This document shows positions 32,224-48,989 of a stretch of DNA of 64,000 nt, piece by piece. The notes beneath the pieces were generated by a model. It did not search any database and was not told the origin of the DNA. It was given only the letters and a program-made list of their open reading frames with translations. The position numbers and the translations under genes were made by a program. Position 1 is the stretch's first letter, and each line of letters opens with the position of its first letter. The stretch covers positions 19,388,126 through 19,452,125 of the forward strand of contig CM067356.1 in the NCBI GenBank assembly GCA_034190875.2, given 5' to 3'. Origin of the DNA: Urechis unicinctus (taxonomy: Eukaryota > Annelida > Polychaeta > Xenopneusta > Urechidae).

Positions 32224-35200
32224 CTGTTATTGTGCTCAGCGACGTTAGCCGTCATACCACGCCCTAATAACTATTTGACATCAACGATAGCCCCCTTGAT
32301 AAGCGCGTCGTTGAATAGAATCTTGTACCAGTAAAAGCACCGCCTTCGCACATCAAATCAGATTTACGGTTAACCTATTGTTGTTCGTTTTTGCTTTTCA
32401 TTTGCTCGCAGTTAATAGACTCTCAGTATGCAACGAAATAAGCATGAAACATGGCATTTCCGTTCCGACGCAATTTTCCATTCGTTCCATTCAATCTGAA
32501 GGAACGTTCTGTTGATGGTCGTATGTAAAGCTTGCTGTCGACTATACAACTTATCCCCCCACCCTCCATCGCCGCTATAGAATTTTTGCAACCAGCCACT
32601 ATTGATAAAACGTCTGATTAAGCCCTGAAAGCTTGCTATATGGGACGAAAGGGTTTAGTGTGCCATCCATCTCCAGCAAAGGCAAACTCGAGCATAATTG
32701 AGCCTCCTCGTGCCGCTGAGCCAACTGAAAAGATGCCGGAACATGTTTTACAAACATAACTATCACGTCTGCGATGATAAATACACGTTCCTATTGCTAA
32801 CCACGAGACATTAAATGAAATTACTACTGCTAACGAATATACTTCATGATAGATTTTCATATAAAGTTCCCTGCTTATGTGATTAATACTTAACCAGGCC
32901 TAAATTTTAACTTTCTTATCCAGTCTTACCTTAGCGCGCTGATATTGTTTTTCTACACTTTTACTGCGCTCTGACTCATAAATCACCTTCACATAAATAG
33001 AAACCTGCCCCTATCAACTTATGTTACTTCGGACAACAAAGTGTCTAACTTCAGTGCGCTGTTATATCTCAATAACTACATTATTCGACCTCTTAGCTCC
33101 CATAACGTGATCCATTTGTCAGACGGGCGACACCCTATAGCAGCAACCGGTCGTTAACTTGCTATTCAGACAACCTGAGCCAACTTTGAACGCGACAATT
33201 TTATAGCAAAAGCAAGCAAGGATAAATGCTGGGTAGCACTATCATTACAATGGGTTAGACAGTAACTGCAGGTAGGTTCCTAGCCCATATGCAAAAAAAC
33301 AAGCATCATTTGAGGCCGATAAGTGCAACCTATATATATTTAAAGGCATGATAGCAGATAGGCTGCGTGATCGCTTATGTATGATAGTCTACCATGTTCA
33401 ACAAAATATTGCTTACAGCAAACAACGCTTCTTACATGTCCCCGGCGGTTTGATCACAATGGTGCAACATACAACAAACAAAGGTAAGCTGTACACCATC
33501 TCCACATGCGTAAATATTGCAACACAATGTGGCGAATGTACATATGCTATGGTTTGGAGGAACTACGAATATACCTCTGATGTTTACAACTTATTGTATA
33601 AATAAACGCTGCAACTGTTTGAAACTTTCCGAATGTAATCTTGTATATTCAATGTAAGCATGTTTGATACTTGGATCTACACTTTATGAATACCTTTTGA
33701 AAATATAATCAGAAGCAAATATGTTGCATGACCATTTAGAAGGATAAAAGGCTCCTAATTGGTTTTCGTGAACAGAACCTGGATGCGGATGATAGCGTGG
33801 GTACACTATTTGCTATTTCCCAAGATTGTGGTGTCTCGTTTAGTCTAATCGGGCAAGTATGATCATGCATACACCTTCAAACATGTTGGTTTGCTCACAC
33901 AAATGTAGTGACGCATTAAAGCAGAATGCAGCGTGTCAGCGCGCTCAATCAACTTATCACATCGACAAACAACCGTTACCCTAAGCTACAAGTTATTTGT
34001 GATGCAAAATTTATATTAATGGCATTATGAGTAAAATTCATGCTGCCCCAATTAATATCATTACTACGTGGACGGTACAGTCATCCCCCCCCCTCCGGAT
34101 AAGCCTGAGAGAGTTACAGTAACTAACAATCCCTTTATTAACATCTGCGCTAGCTAGTTATCGGAGGTGTAAAGGAGACTACACCAGTTCAATATCACTC
34201 TGACGAGAGTTGAAGTGCCGTTGCATGCAGCTGCGCCGTAGGAACTCTCTTGGCATGGCATCGTTATCACGTCCGCGTTTATCGTACTTGGAATTTATAA
34301 ACACCACTGCAACATATCTGGTACGTTTACTTCGCTTGAATAGCCAATTTGATGCCAGCCATCATCTGTCAGGTTAAACGGATGATAAGAACAATGCATT
34401 ATCAGTTGGTTCTTCAAAGCGCATCTGTACAGATCAATAAGTAATGTCTGATCCTAAGACATCTTCGAAGAGATCAGAAATGCTCACTAACGCCGGTGAA
34501 GGCTTGATATGATGCTGTAATTGTTTGGGGGACAATGCTTTTCTTCATTAAGACAAATCTCATTTGGTGTAAGAGGCTTCATCGCGATAATGAACTTTCC
34601 CGACTCGAATGCAAGTTCTGAAAATGAAATATGATCTACTTGTAGCATTAGATGAACTGTCTGACCTCGGAGCATTTACGCTGAGGAATATTGTACATAA
34701 ATTGGACAGCCGTTTCCGATGACATAATGACATAGTCTGTTTGATGGATGTCCTGTATTTGGTAGTATGGCAATTTCCTTGTCGCTTAAGCCACATATAT
34801 ATCCCTTTGCTCAATATAAATGCCGTTGGTAGTGCTCGAAGTCATAATGTATAACAACCATCCGATGTGATGGAATATCGCAAACGGACACTTATCATAC
34901 CGTTTGTGCCGTTATCTTGCGGTTCTGTGTAATATCAACATCTGAATTAAAAAAAATACACTAACGCATGCTTTTAATAACAATCTACTTTAGCCCACTC
35001 TCTGTACGTATCAACAGATGCGAATGTACCCGCCCGCTAGCGATGATTCTAAATACAAGCCAACAACTGGCAAAACACTCTTTGACTGCTGCATTCTCTA
35101 TTGTTCTAAGTGGAAGTGTCGACATGACACTGGTGCCTCTGGTCCACTAGTTCGTTTATAATATCATTCATGTATAAATCGCTAAATATGCTGAATTGCT

Positions 35201-38200
35201 TTAAGAACAATTGTCCTGGAAACGTTGCAATGAATCGGGTGGATTAGCCATAATTAGTGGCAATGATTTGTTCATCGAATAGATGACGAATTCGTTGAAC
35301 ACTGTTGAAGAGAACCATCAATTTTGCGATTGATGTGGCACCTTTCATTAATGATTAGGTGGTTAATCTCGTCCTTTTGACATTGATTGACACTCTAAGT
35401 TACAGTTACGTCAGCCTTAGAGCACAATTTGTATTTAAGCACCGTCATAAAAAGAGACATCGCACTCATTAAGCGGGTCTATTTTGATCAATACCCATCA
35501 AATAGTTTGTTTCGTCCGCTGCTAGCCATCGTTTGCCCAAGAGCGTGCTTGATATACATCCATAACGAAAATAACATGGTGGATAATAATAAAAGTACCA
35601 GCGTCGTTTTGACAGATTTCCCCATCATCAGGTCCCGAGGATGAGGTCGTGTGTCGTTGCGTATATGGTTGTTCCAGTTTCCTCTCGCCGAGTCTCATCA
35701 TAACAGTTACGGGTTCGTGTTCAATTACCCGAACTGTGTCAAAAAGGGGAAGCGACTCTTGATATACCCCCATTGATTTTCACAACCTCGTATTTTCCAG
35801 CTATGTCATATATGACAATGACTATAATGACTACATAATGTTTTCTACTCAAATGCGTTTTTCTTCCATGCTTTACAGGGTGACTCATGATTTCATTTAC
35901 GTCATATAAATGAGACACTTCTCTGGCAAATACCTACCACGCTGTATTCAACGCTTGACACTTAACTTTTTGTCCGTCTAACCTTAAGGCATAACGACCA
36001 TGGAACAACGTGCCCCCACAAAAGAATTAATGTATTCATAACTAATGAATAATAGCCATGAGAACGGTGTGTCAGTAGTATTAGCAATGAGCATGATTCT
36101 CAATCCGCATTTATTTGGACAGGTGCGGCTATATACCACATGGCATTAAGTATATGATTCATCGCCAAAACGAATCCAATGAGAGCAGAAATGTGGCGTT
36201 TTATACTAGGTGCTGTCTGACGCATACTTAGACCTTTACAAAGCACGTCTGAATTGCATCGCAAAGCGTTCGTAATTAATTCACTTTAGCGCGCCACTTG
36301 TGTTTGCGTTTGACTTAGCAGTTTACAATATATTATGTGAAGCAAAAAAAGTGTCCGTGACGTTAGGTATTGACCTACCGTGGCCAGCTAATAACCTGAG
36401 TTGTTCGGCAAATATAGATCACCTTATGAGTTTAAATAAAGACAACTCTAACGCATTAGCGAACACCGGTTCTTGAGAATGATCATTGCTTAGCTGACCA
36501 TGGATGGTCATTTGCGGATAGCCAGGTGCGTTTGAATGATGACCCTAGGAATGTTTTACATTACTCGAATGTCAATTTTGGTTACGTGTTTTAGGTTTTG
36601 TCATGGTTAATATAAATTGGTGATGCGTAAGTATCTTAGAAAACGCTACATGTGTTACAAGATAAAAACAGTACAAAAGTCATGACAGACACCATGTTTT
36701 GGCGTAAGGGAGGAGGAACTACAGTAAACACATTTTCAACCATTTGATAAGCATTTGATTTAATATTCCGACCCAGCAGGCATATTCTGGTATCTCTCTG
36801 TGTTAGACCCGCATCCGACGACATCATATTTTACCATTGACCAAACTTTACTTTTATCAGCTTTCATGCTGGCAATTTTCCATTCAGCCATCCCCACCTG
36901 CTAAATGTGGTTAAAAGGCTTATGCATCATGCAATATTATGGTGCCGTATATGATTTGATGATATATGACATCTGATGCAAGGACAAACGTGATCATTAT
37001 CATATTTCATAGATTCAAGTGATGCTGCCTGGTTGGTACAAAAGAGTGCGACCTTTTTGATTTGTGAGCTGTTCACAGACGCAAAGAAATCGATAGCCAC
37101 TCCATGCAAACCGCATAAAAAGTTAATCTCCGTGGATCATTATAATTTGAATGTACTTTTTATGGTTAATGTGTAACTTTGCCGGTCGTTTTATTTCAAA
37201 TTAAGTCATTCATATCCCGGCAAATACGATGTAATCCATTGTCATAGACAATTAAATAATTTCAGTTTTACGCCGCCAGGTAATAATGCCTCTTAGATAC
37301 ATATCCATTTACAAACCTCGCCACTCACACATAACACAATCCCTTCCACGATACTCTCCCTACTACCTCACAATCCCGCCCACAGTTTTCCCCAACCGTT
37401 GTACAGCTTTCTAAATGTAAACCAAACCGGTACCAAGCCCACTCGCTGTCGGTAAGGGCAATAAAGTAAGCCATTTTCACACCGCGTAGCTAACAGAAGC
37501 CATATCAAATGACGCTTTCCTCCAGCCACTTCTTGTGCATATCAGCACTCACAACAACCCGTACCAACAGGGACCCGCCATGTGGTTAGTCAGCTGCCTC
37601 AGTTTGCACCCGCTTCTGTTTACCATTTGATGCGGCGGATTGAGGTACTGTCATTTCCATTTATTCACTATGTGACACTGTGGCACGGTCACTTATACTT
37701 GGTAGAAAAGGCTATCATGTGCATGGAAACATTCCGTTAGATTAGCTACACACTTGCAGCCTTGTCCGGCAAAAACAGGGGATAACATGTAGATAGATAT
37801 GGGTTTGCTGTCGAAGATCTATTTCGGCCTGTTATTCGTTTTGAGTTCACTTAGGCACGTACATCTTAAGAAACGCTACAGTAACAGCATGACCAAAGAG
37901 CACATTGTCAGAAAGCAATACTTACCATGGTAGAAATCTGTGGCGACGGTATGCAGTCGTGAGAAAATACTTTTCGTATGTATATACTGGTTGAGATAAG
38001 TGTGCACAAATATATTTGGATTCCATAACGAGCTGGCAGCAAATACAAAAGAAAAAATAAGCAGAAACACATTTTGCAAAGAAATAAAATTATTCAACCA
38101 TATTTGCTTCATCCGTTGAAGCAAATTATGGTACATCATATTGTTGATAGTATTAATATATACCAACGAATATATAGTTGCGTCAGAGGGTTAACTCAGA

Positions 38201-41200
38201 ATTGTAGAAAGTATGCATAGGAGTGAAACATCTAACTCCCTGGTGTGTTGTATATTGTGTTGGGTTGTATAGTAAGTGGATCGTGTGCGTGATAAAGATA
38301 TATTGGCTGGGTTTCAACTTATTCCATTTGTTGATGGCTTTCTAAAAGGAAAGGTGCTGTGAGTGATAGTAAATACTTGATTAATGCACGCATAACTTGA
38401 TTATAATATTTGAATACTAGTGGGAGTCTAGTATGATGAGAGACACAAACTTAAGAACTAACTCATATAATGACATTCCCTGTGAAAAAGTACAGGTTGT
38501 CAGCCAGTAGGTGAGCTATGCTACTGCTTATTGTCGCAACCTCGTGTTTGCGTTGATAAATTGACAACAGGAGGTCATGTGCCCTGTACATAATGAGAAT
38601 TCAGAGAGTGACAATATGAAATCGAGTTAATCGTCGCCTCGATAGTTCAAAGACAACCGTTTTCATCGACTTATGGCTGATATCTTAACAAGGTCAAAAT
38701 GTTGCGAGCTGTAAAATATTTAATTGATAGTCATGTCTCACGTTACTCTTGCCTGTTTTGTCGACATGCAGAATGGGCAGTACATGCATTTAAATTGAAT
38801 TGCTAAAGGCCTGAGACGATCGATAGACTAACAAAGACAGCCGAATTTTGGACCAATCGTTCATTTGACACGATTCCACACGTATCCATCTTCTAGAAGA
38901 TGCGTTTCTTACAAATCTGCCCGGGAGCCTAAACTGTCCATTTTACAGCCTCCTTACAGATCAATCATCTACATCTAAATGCATAACAGAGGCATTGAAG
39001 GTGATACTATTGTGGTCAATGTGAATAGCCAGCGTTCCCTTCCCCACTATCTCATAACCTTTATCGATGCTGTCTGCATCGCTGAATTGGGTACATTTGA
39101 TTCCCGGCTACGCTACACTCAATAGAGCACATCCAATACGGACAGATCTTTGGATCAAGCATCTCCCCCGGGCTTCAGCTCAGTCACTCTTTTGTATTGC
39201 ATTTACCTCAACACCAGTTTTCAGTGATCCAAAAATCAATCGTAAAAATAACAGGGTATTTGCAAATCGAGTGCGTCAGTCTCCTGTGTGCATACCTTTA
39301 ATGCCTCAGTTGAAGAAAAAGGATTCATCACATAAGACCTCTGACTTTTCAATTAGTGGTGATGTTGATAAACAAATGCTGGTTCTCAGCCCATATGACC
39401 CTACCTGTAATATGACACATTCACAAACGTCACAGCCGTTGAAATACAAAGTGAGCAAAAAAGCAATCTGCTGTTTGTTCTCGCTTCATGACCGCCTTGA
39501 TCTTTAAAACATCGCGGCAACAGCGTATCTAAGGCCTAGTAGGAGAAATCATTTATTATAAATGCCATGTCTCACATAACACAGTTGATTGAAACTCTGC
39601 CCTGCATTACTGATGCGTCCATGAACTTGTAAGCATAGGCTGGTTGGCCCTTTGCAGTCCTTAGAGCAACTTGTCGGCTGATCACGGCCAAATGCTTCAA
39701 TCATTTACGCCATTTATGCTTTGTTGTCCAATTTCTGTCTCTGTAAGATGGAGAGATGCGCTCAGCTTTTGTGGCTGTAGGCAATCACTAAACATTGTCC
39801 ATCTTAAGAGAGTGTTACCTCCATTTGTCCATCTGAAATCTGAGTACGAAGAATCATTATTAAATGCAAACATTACCGACATTACTGCTTTCGCGCTGTG
39901 CAACCTGGCGGCTTGATAACGTACTTACACTTTGAACAAATGGGCGAAGCGGATGTGACCATGAAGTATTGATGCTCTATATCTGATTCATTCCGTGTGT
40001 GATGATGTTTAACATATCGTTACAATGCTTTCTGTGGTTATGCCTTATCACAAATGTTGACCCACACTTCGCTACTTCACCTTGCCGATGAGACGTACAC
40101 AGACGTTTGTTCAATATATCGGTTCACAGATCCACACCTGTTTCCACTTTAATTACAATGGCACATTTAAATTGTTTGTATGGTGTTTCCAGGCTGAATC
40201 AGTTTCGTAGATTTCTGAAAAGTATCATGAACGAACGGAACTAGATGCCATACAGGTGACATATATGCTCAACCAATCGTAATTTTATGCAAACAAAACT
40301 TAGTTATCCACATATTTCACAGTATGATGCTATCATAGCTTACAGTACGTGTCAACATCAAGCAACCAGTTGCGCTTTTACGGGTACATCTGGCTTTACC
40401 GGATGGAGCCCAGAATTATTAACAATAACGAAGGCTGGAGATATATCATTTACCTCTCTTCATATCATTCTACCACTTGCACATACGGTTTCTAAAACAA
40501 GGTCGGGTGTCTCCTGTTAGACTCGTGAGCTGTGTATAGATGCAACGTGATCGATAATCCCCCCATACAACATGCAGTCTCTTCCTATTGTGTCCAAGTG
40601 CTGCAAAGCCGGTCTTTTTTGTTCACATTTAGTCATGCACATCTGTTCGATGATAAAATGGTCAATTGTGGCAGATATGTGAATCATTTCAGTTAACGTG
40701 TTACGGGATGAAATCAGCGCTAGATGCTTACCACGCCACTCGCAACTTCTACAATCTCCTTTCAAAATACTCCATCAGCCCATAAACATGTACACTTGAG
40801 ACAAAATGTCCTAGTGAAAGCAAATATGATGCAATATTCATGGTGGCTTCTTGAGGACGTCATCATACAGTTAAGTAAGTGCATATTAGACCCTCAATGC
40901 TTTATATGTGACCCTTCGTCGACGACTCGAAATCAAACAACATTTATTCAAGTAGCTTACTCTGACGCTTGTAAATTGTACACAATGAGCTTAAGCTCTC
41001 ACGGATGATAGGTGTCGGTTACGTGGATATCCCGTGGCGATTTCAGGGTTAGTTAATTAAATGGACTAAAGTACGTATTTTAACAACATCCAGTGTTATA
41101 ACATGTTTCCACATTCAATATGTCGAGAATATCGTGCAAAACAAGCATTAGTTATAATGTATCGAACCTGTAGAAAGTACTAAAACAACTGGCAGGCGAC

Positions 41201-41544
41201 AGCTGGTTTGACAGAAGCCATACACTACTGGATGATGTATAACTTTATTAGCATGGGCTGTTTACCACACTATCAAACAACATTCGTACTTTTCATTAAC
41301 TATTCAATAAGCATATTTATATAAAGCCACATATGAGCGGCATTACAATATGTGTTAGATGGATGGAGATCGTTTGAACCACAGTTCAGCTGCGATAACT
41401 CTTTGCTGCACCTTTGAGCGATCTATGTGTGTCTCTATGACGTTATTTATTCATAATGACTGCAGAAGCGATCGCACATCGTTTATGTCCCATTTCTTTA
41501 TTGTAGTATGCAATCTGTGGCGACCGTCTGTTTTATACAATGCA

Positions 41545-44139
<2,595 letters not shown>

Positions 44140-47100
44140 TGTGATAGACATGTACACACAGTTATATATTCTTCCTTATCCTCAAATCTTATCGCCAATG
44201 GAACAACATCGGCTTATGCCTATATAGCTGACAATTTCAATTATAATTCATTATGCCTTCATGTCAACGTATACGTTGAATAATGGGTTTTCCCGACCTG
44301 CCCATTCCCCGTTACTGTCCTTCGACACAACCTATTCGCTTTCTTGCTCAATAGTACTGCTCCAGATGGATAATCCTTATAGCACAAATAGGCCGTAATA
44401 TTGAAGGTAACAGCATATAGGGTAGCAATCAATCACGAAATTGGTCGGATGATCTCATTTGCTGCTCTATTATGTATTGATACTACGGAAAAAAAGGCAT
44501 CATCTTTTATAATTATGTACACATTGACCCAGCTAACCATTGCATCTTTGCAATGGCCAATACCAGAGGCACTAACCTAGAATCTGCGAACGATGCAAAG
44601 ACGCGTGCTACATTAAATTATAATAGTTTTATTGATTAACAGTCCAGTTGATTACCAAATGGTGACTCACAGCCCGATAAATATCCCCAACAGAAGAGAG
44701 CTGACAGATTCTTCGTCGGGAATATTGATCGAGGCGGCTCGCTGTGCATGCATGCCTGATTGTGTTCCTTAATATACTGATGGATGTGCAAAGCGTATCA
44801 GATACATTAGTCAACAATCGTTATGTTGATTAATAATGTATAATTTGATTGTTTCAAAACTATTTGTTGTATGATTCAGCGATTAGCTAACTGATTCATC
44901 TCACCGTAAACATATTGTTTTCCGTGCATTAATTAAAGGTCGGCTGTAGACCACATGGTTGGAGCCTCAATCTACGAAATAACCCTGTTGCATTAAGCTG
45001 ACAGGTCACCATCCGACGACAATTTATTCAAGATGCGTTACAACGAAAAAACGTGCCACTATCCAAACGGTTTCGAAATTAAGTCAAAGCCAAATGATAT
45101 ATTGTGCCATCTGGGGAGTACCAAATGGCCACTAATGTTATAAACCGTTATAACGCTCGCATGTAAAGGCATGTATACTACTGTTAAAATATATCAACTT
45201 CAATGATATACATTAGATTGTTCTAATACCTTTTACATCATTTATGACGTTGTCATAACAGTCGCGGCAAGGTCCCCGTAACAGAACTGGTTAATGATAC
45301 AGGCCATGCCTTAGTAATTTGTAAATCAATTTGTTGTAAAACCTGTTCTAATCCATTAGTGGGTATCAAAGTGACTTTGCATTTAATCGATTGCGCAGTA
45401 CCTTTATTAAATAGTGGCTAACAGTGTCCATTTAGGAGTTTTAATATTGCCGGTGAGAATAAAGCATTTATATGTTGCAGCATCATATTCATCGCTTTTA
45501 GTAGTTTAATGATTCAGTGGAGACACTGCATCTCAGCTCATACAATTTTACTTTTCCTATGAATTATTGGTGACCCTAGCAGTTATCATTTCAGACCCGA
45601 ATGATTAGATAAAGTATAAAAACATTTCGTAGGTCTATAGCAGTCTTAAAGACAAGCAAACAGCCCACTTGTTAATTGAGTGCAGCATGAATAATGTTGC
45701 ATTGTAAATCGAGCGCCTACTGGGACGTTCAACAGATCAGCTGGTTGGAACTCGCCCACCCATTTCTCACTACGATATCACTAAATAAGCATTAGACAAT
45801 GCACATTAAAGCATGCATATTTGCAATTTCGTGTTCCGGTTGTCTAACAGTCTGCATTTGTGTTCACGAGATCATTGAATAAATTATTGTTATCCAAGCA
45901 ATTTCAATTATATATACCCAGTCTATGTAATATTGCATTGTCATGAGTGTGTTAAACACTACCTACGGAACCAGCTTGAAGGTAAAATGAAGTCGATTGC
46001 TACAACTCTACAAAATAACAGTACATATTTTTAATATACGGCGTAATCGGTAAGTGAAACATTGGTCTAACGCCAACATAGCAATGCACCGTGTCATAGC
46101 GTGAAGTGGTCCCTTCCATAGAGATAGGTATTACGTGAGGGATGATTCGCAATGTGCGTCCTGTTGTCACTATCTGATTAAGCTCTGTAAGTGCAACGTT
46201 TTATCGATTCTGACAGTGACCCTTCTTGACTCTTAACTACTTTTGATTATATGGTAGTCTGTAGGGACTAGGTTGCATTGTCCCCATTGTCAATAAATTT
46301 ACTGTATACTAAGGGCATTACATTGAAGTGGAATGTACATTTTGTTAAGACTCTTCCATGGATATCGATCTCCACTCATTTACGCATATTTACATATAGA
46401 TTTATGCTACCTGCCCATAGAAAGAGCCCATAATAAATGCACTGACTTCATGAACTAAGCGACACAGCGCAACCGATTACTGCATCAATTGGTAGATAGG
46501 GCTGTCATCTTTGACGAAGCCAGTAAGGTAATAACAAACTATCTGGCAATTACACGGTACCACGGCCGAATCGAGAGGAAACATACAGTTGTTGATGGCT
46601 TAGACAACGTAACTGCAACTAAAAATACCACATGCCTTATTCTAGCCACCCATACAGCCGCAATATGTTTATCCCTTAAAATTGTAAGCAATAGGTACGA
46701 CAACTGTTACAGGTATATTCTCTTGCTCACATCTAGTCATGCACAGCCGTGCACATATGAATTGATTCATTGACCCAGACACTTGCAATTTTACGCGGTC
46801 TGGGATTGTACGTGACATGAGGCGAGATTGATCGAGGGAGCCGTTTATGTTAGTGCAATCCTCACCACCCTTCTCCCGATTCCACACCCTTACCTTTTTT
46901 TGTAGAGGAGGCTGCACATTGCAGCATTGCTTATAGCAATAAACTACATGCTGTGAATACGATGACAGCCAATCAGCATTCACAACAAATTCCGTGCGGC
47001 CACCATCTTGTTAGATAAGAGGCCGTTTTATTAGATAGATTAAATGCGGGATGAGCCCCGTTTTAATTAACCATACTATGTTGTCGAGGATCTACTATGA

Positions 47101-48989
47101 TTTGCCAATACATATCATGTGGCATACGGCAAGTATCAGTACCAAGTACTGAGGCGAAACAAGGCAGGTAGGCATATGTTGAACAAGCGCAGTGAGTCCA
47201 TGCATTCTGCGTATTTACAATTAATCGCTGCAGCAACCGCTTTTTCACTGGTAATGGAGTCATTGCTACACAATAATTAGTTCTTATGCAAGACTGACTA
47301 ATTCGTTATCTAAGCGAATATTATCTCAAATGCGTAAACACAGTAATATATATCACAGTTAAATCTACATTTAATAGCGCACGAAGCTAGAGAAGGATAT
47401 TTAGATGCAGGAATATAGATATCATTGAGTAGCTGCTCTTGCGACATAGATAACTTGTTTCCTTCTTTCGTGTGTGATTGTTATATGCTATTCGTAAGTA
47501 TGTTATGTAAAGACATAATCTACTGCTGGATTTACAAATTCAAAACATAGCTGTCCCACTGTATACATTATTTATAGATCCAACAGTGGTCTCTAATTAT
47601 TCATCTCTCTTGCTACAGTACGATATTACCCAATGAATTCGAAACAATAATTGGTTATTCATCTTTGGAATGTTGGCTACACCTTGTATAATATCCACCT
47701 TGTTCGTTGGTCTTATTAGTACACAAGAAGGAATGGGATGTTAACCTTTCCCTTTGGGCTAAGTTTCATAACATAACATAACAAATATATTGGCTCGGAT
47801 CATAAGTAAAATGGTATGGTGTCTAACACTACACAATTAGAGGAAGTATTCTAATGGTGTGACGGTAATCATGATAAAGATCAATAAGAATAACTAGAAC
47901 CTCATCAATTAACAGTGTCCGTTTATTGACAGTTACTGAAAGGAGACATTAATATGGAGTAGAGCATTACTAAGTAGTAGAACATTATTAAGAAAATCAC
48001 CTTATCTGTATAAATTTCTAGCACTTGTGTCATGTACTAGTTTGAACATACATTGACCGGTTATTAAAAACGTTTGGCAGGAATTTCTTTAAATTGCTTA
48101 ATATAATAGGATGGCTGCATTCAATAAAGACATGACGTTCATCACCCAAGATGTTTTTATCACTTAGATTGCAAAATATTTCCTTTCCTGGAATCCCTAC
48201 GAGTCGGTCAAAATAGTATTACTTCTAAAGTTTCAGATATAATGATTAAACATGAAATCATTTAGAAATAAATATTTCGCCATTGTAAATTCTTCTTCAT
48301 GTAACATTTATAACATTAAAGAAGTCATTGTTTGTCACTTAGCCAATTCTGGACATAGTTGTCGTTAATCACATCTTCGAATGAACCCTGCATTACTGCT
48401 TAACCTCTGATCTTTCCAAATATATGTCATTTAAAATGCTCTGAATGCCAAGAAGACCTTTAGAGGAATAAATCCCAACAAGATCAGGGTCACTCTTAAT
48501 GTTTAGTTTGTTTGCCAGTTGCTTAATTTGCGTATTATCCTATCTTACTCTTCTTAACCATATACAATGTTATTGGTTGTTGAAACCCGGACACAGGAAT
48601 AATAAGCTGTTTCTCCTTCTTAGACTTCATTAGAATAGAATTAGATAGGCACACCATGACTGACAGCTCTAGCCTAACATCAATTGGTTATTTACTTTGT
48701 CTACATTTATTAAGGAGGGCATACACAGATTTCGTGGCCTGCTTATTTAATAATTCAATACCTGATTAAAGCGAGCAATTTATATTGCACCTATATACAA
48801 TATCAATTTCAATATGCTCATGTCTGCGTTTTGTATTTTTACCATTAAGTTTCTTTATTCACAATTAATTTTCATTATTTGACATGTGGTCTGGTCTTTC
48901 TACAGCAATCTACACAGAGCTTCAAATGTGGTTTTTTTATGATTAGTCATTACTGCAGGATACTATTTTTACATTTGATTCAGTGGATT
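44140..48989 (+). repeat. Diverged array unit 1 (about 4.9 kb)
   Basis: The unit is defined by a module reading roughly GACATGTACACACCT at its start. Inside it I can match blocks to the next unit: 44,310 with 50,025 (polypyrimidine and gtactgcycaaga block), 44,570-44,700 with 50,250-50,360 (cccgataratat block), 44,870-45,200 with 50,540-50,770, and 46,740-47,260 with 52,320-52,850. The offset is steadily 5.6-5.7 kb. No gene is recognised. An open frame of 94 codons at 46,489-46,773 has no motif. Confidence 0.65.

Noticed and set aside
39067-39507. 146-codon plus-strand frame in copy B
   Set aside because: No motif. The aligned region of copy A is interrupted by stops and lacks about 130 bases. 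A frame of this length is within reach of chance in a window this size.
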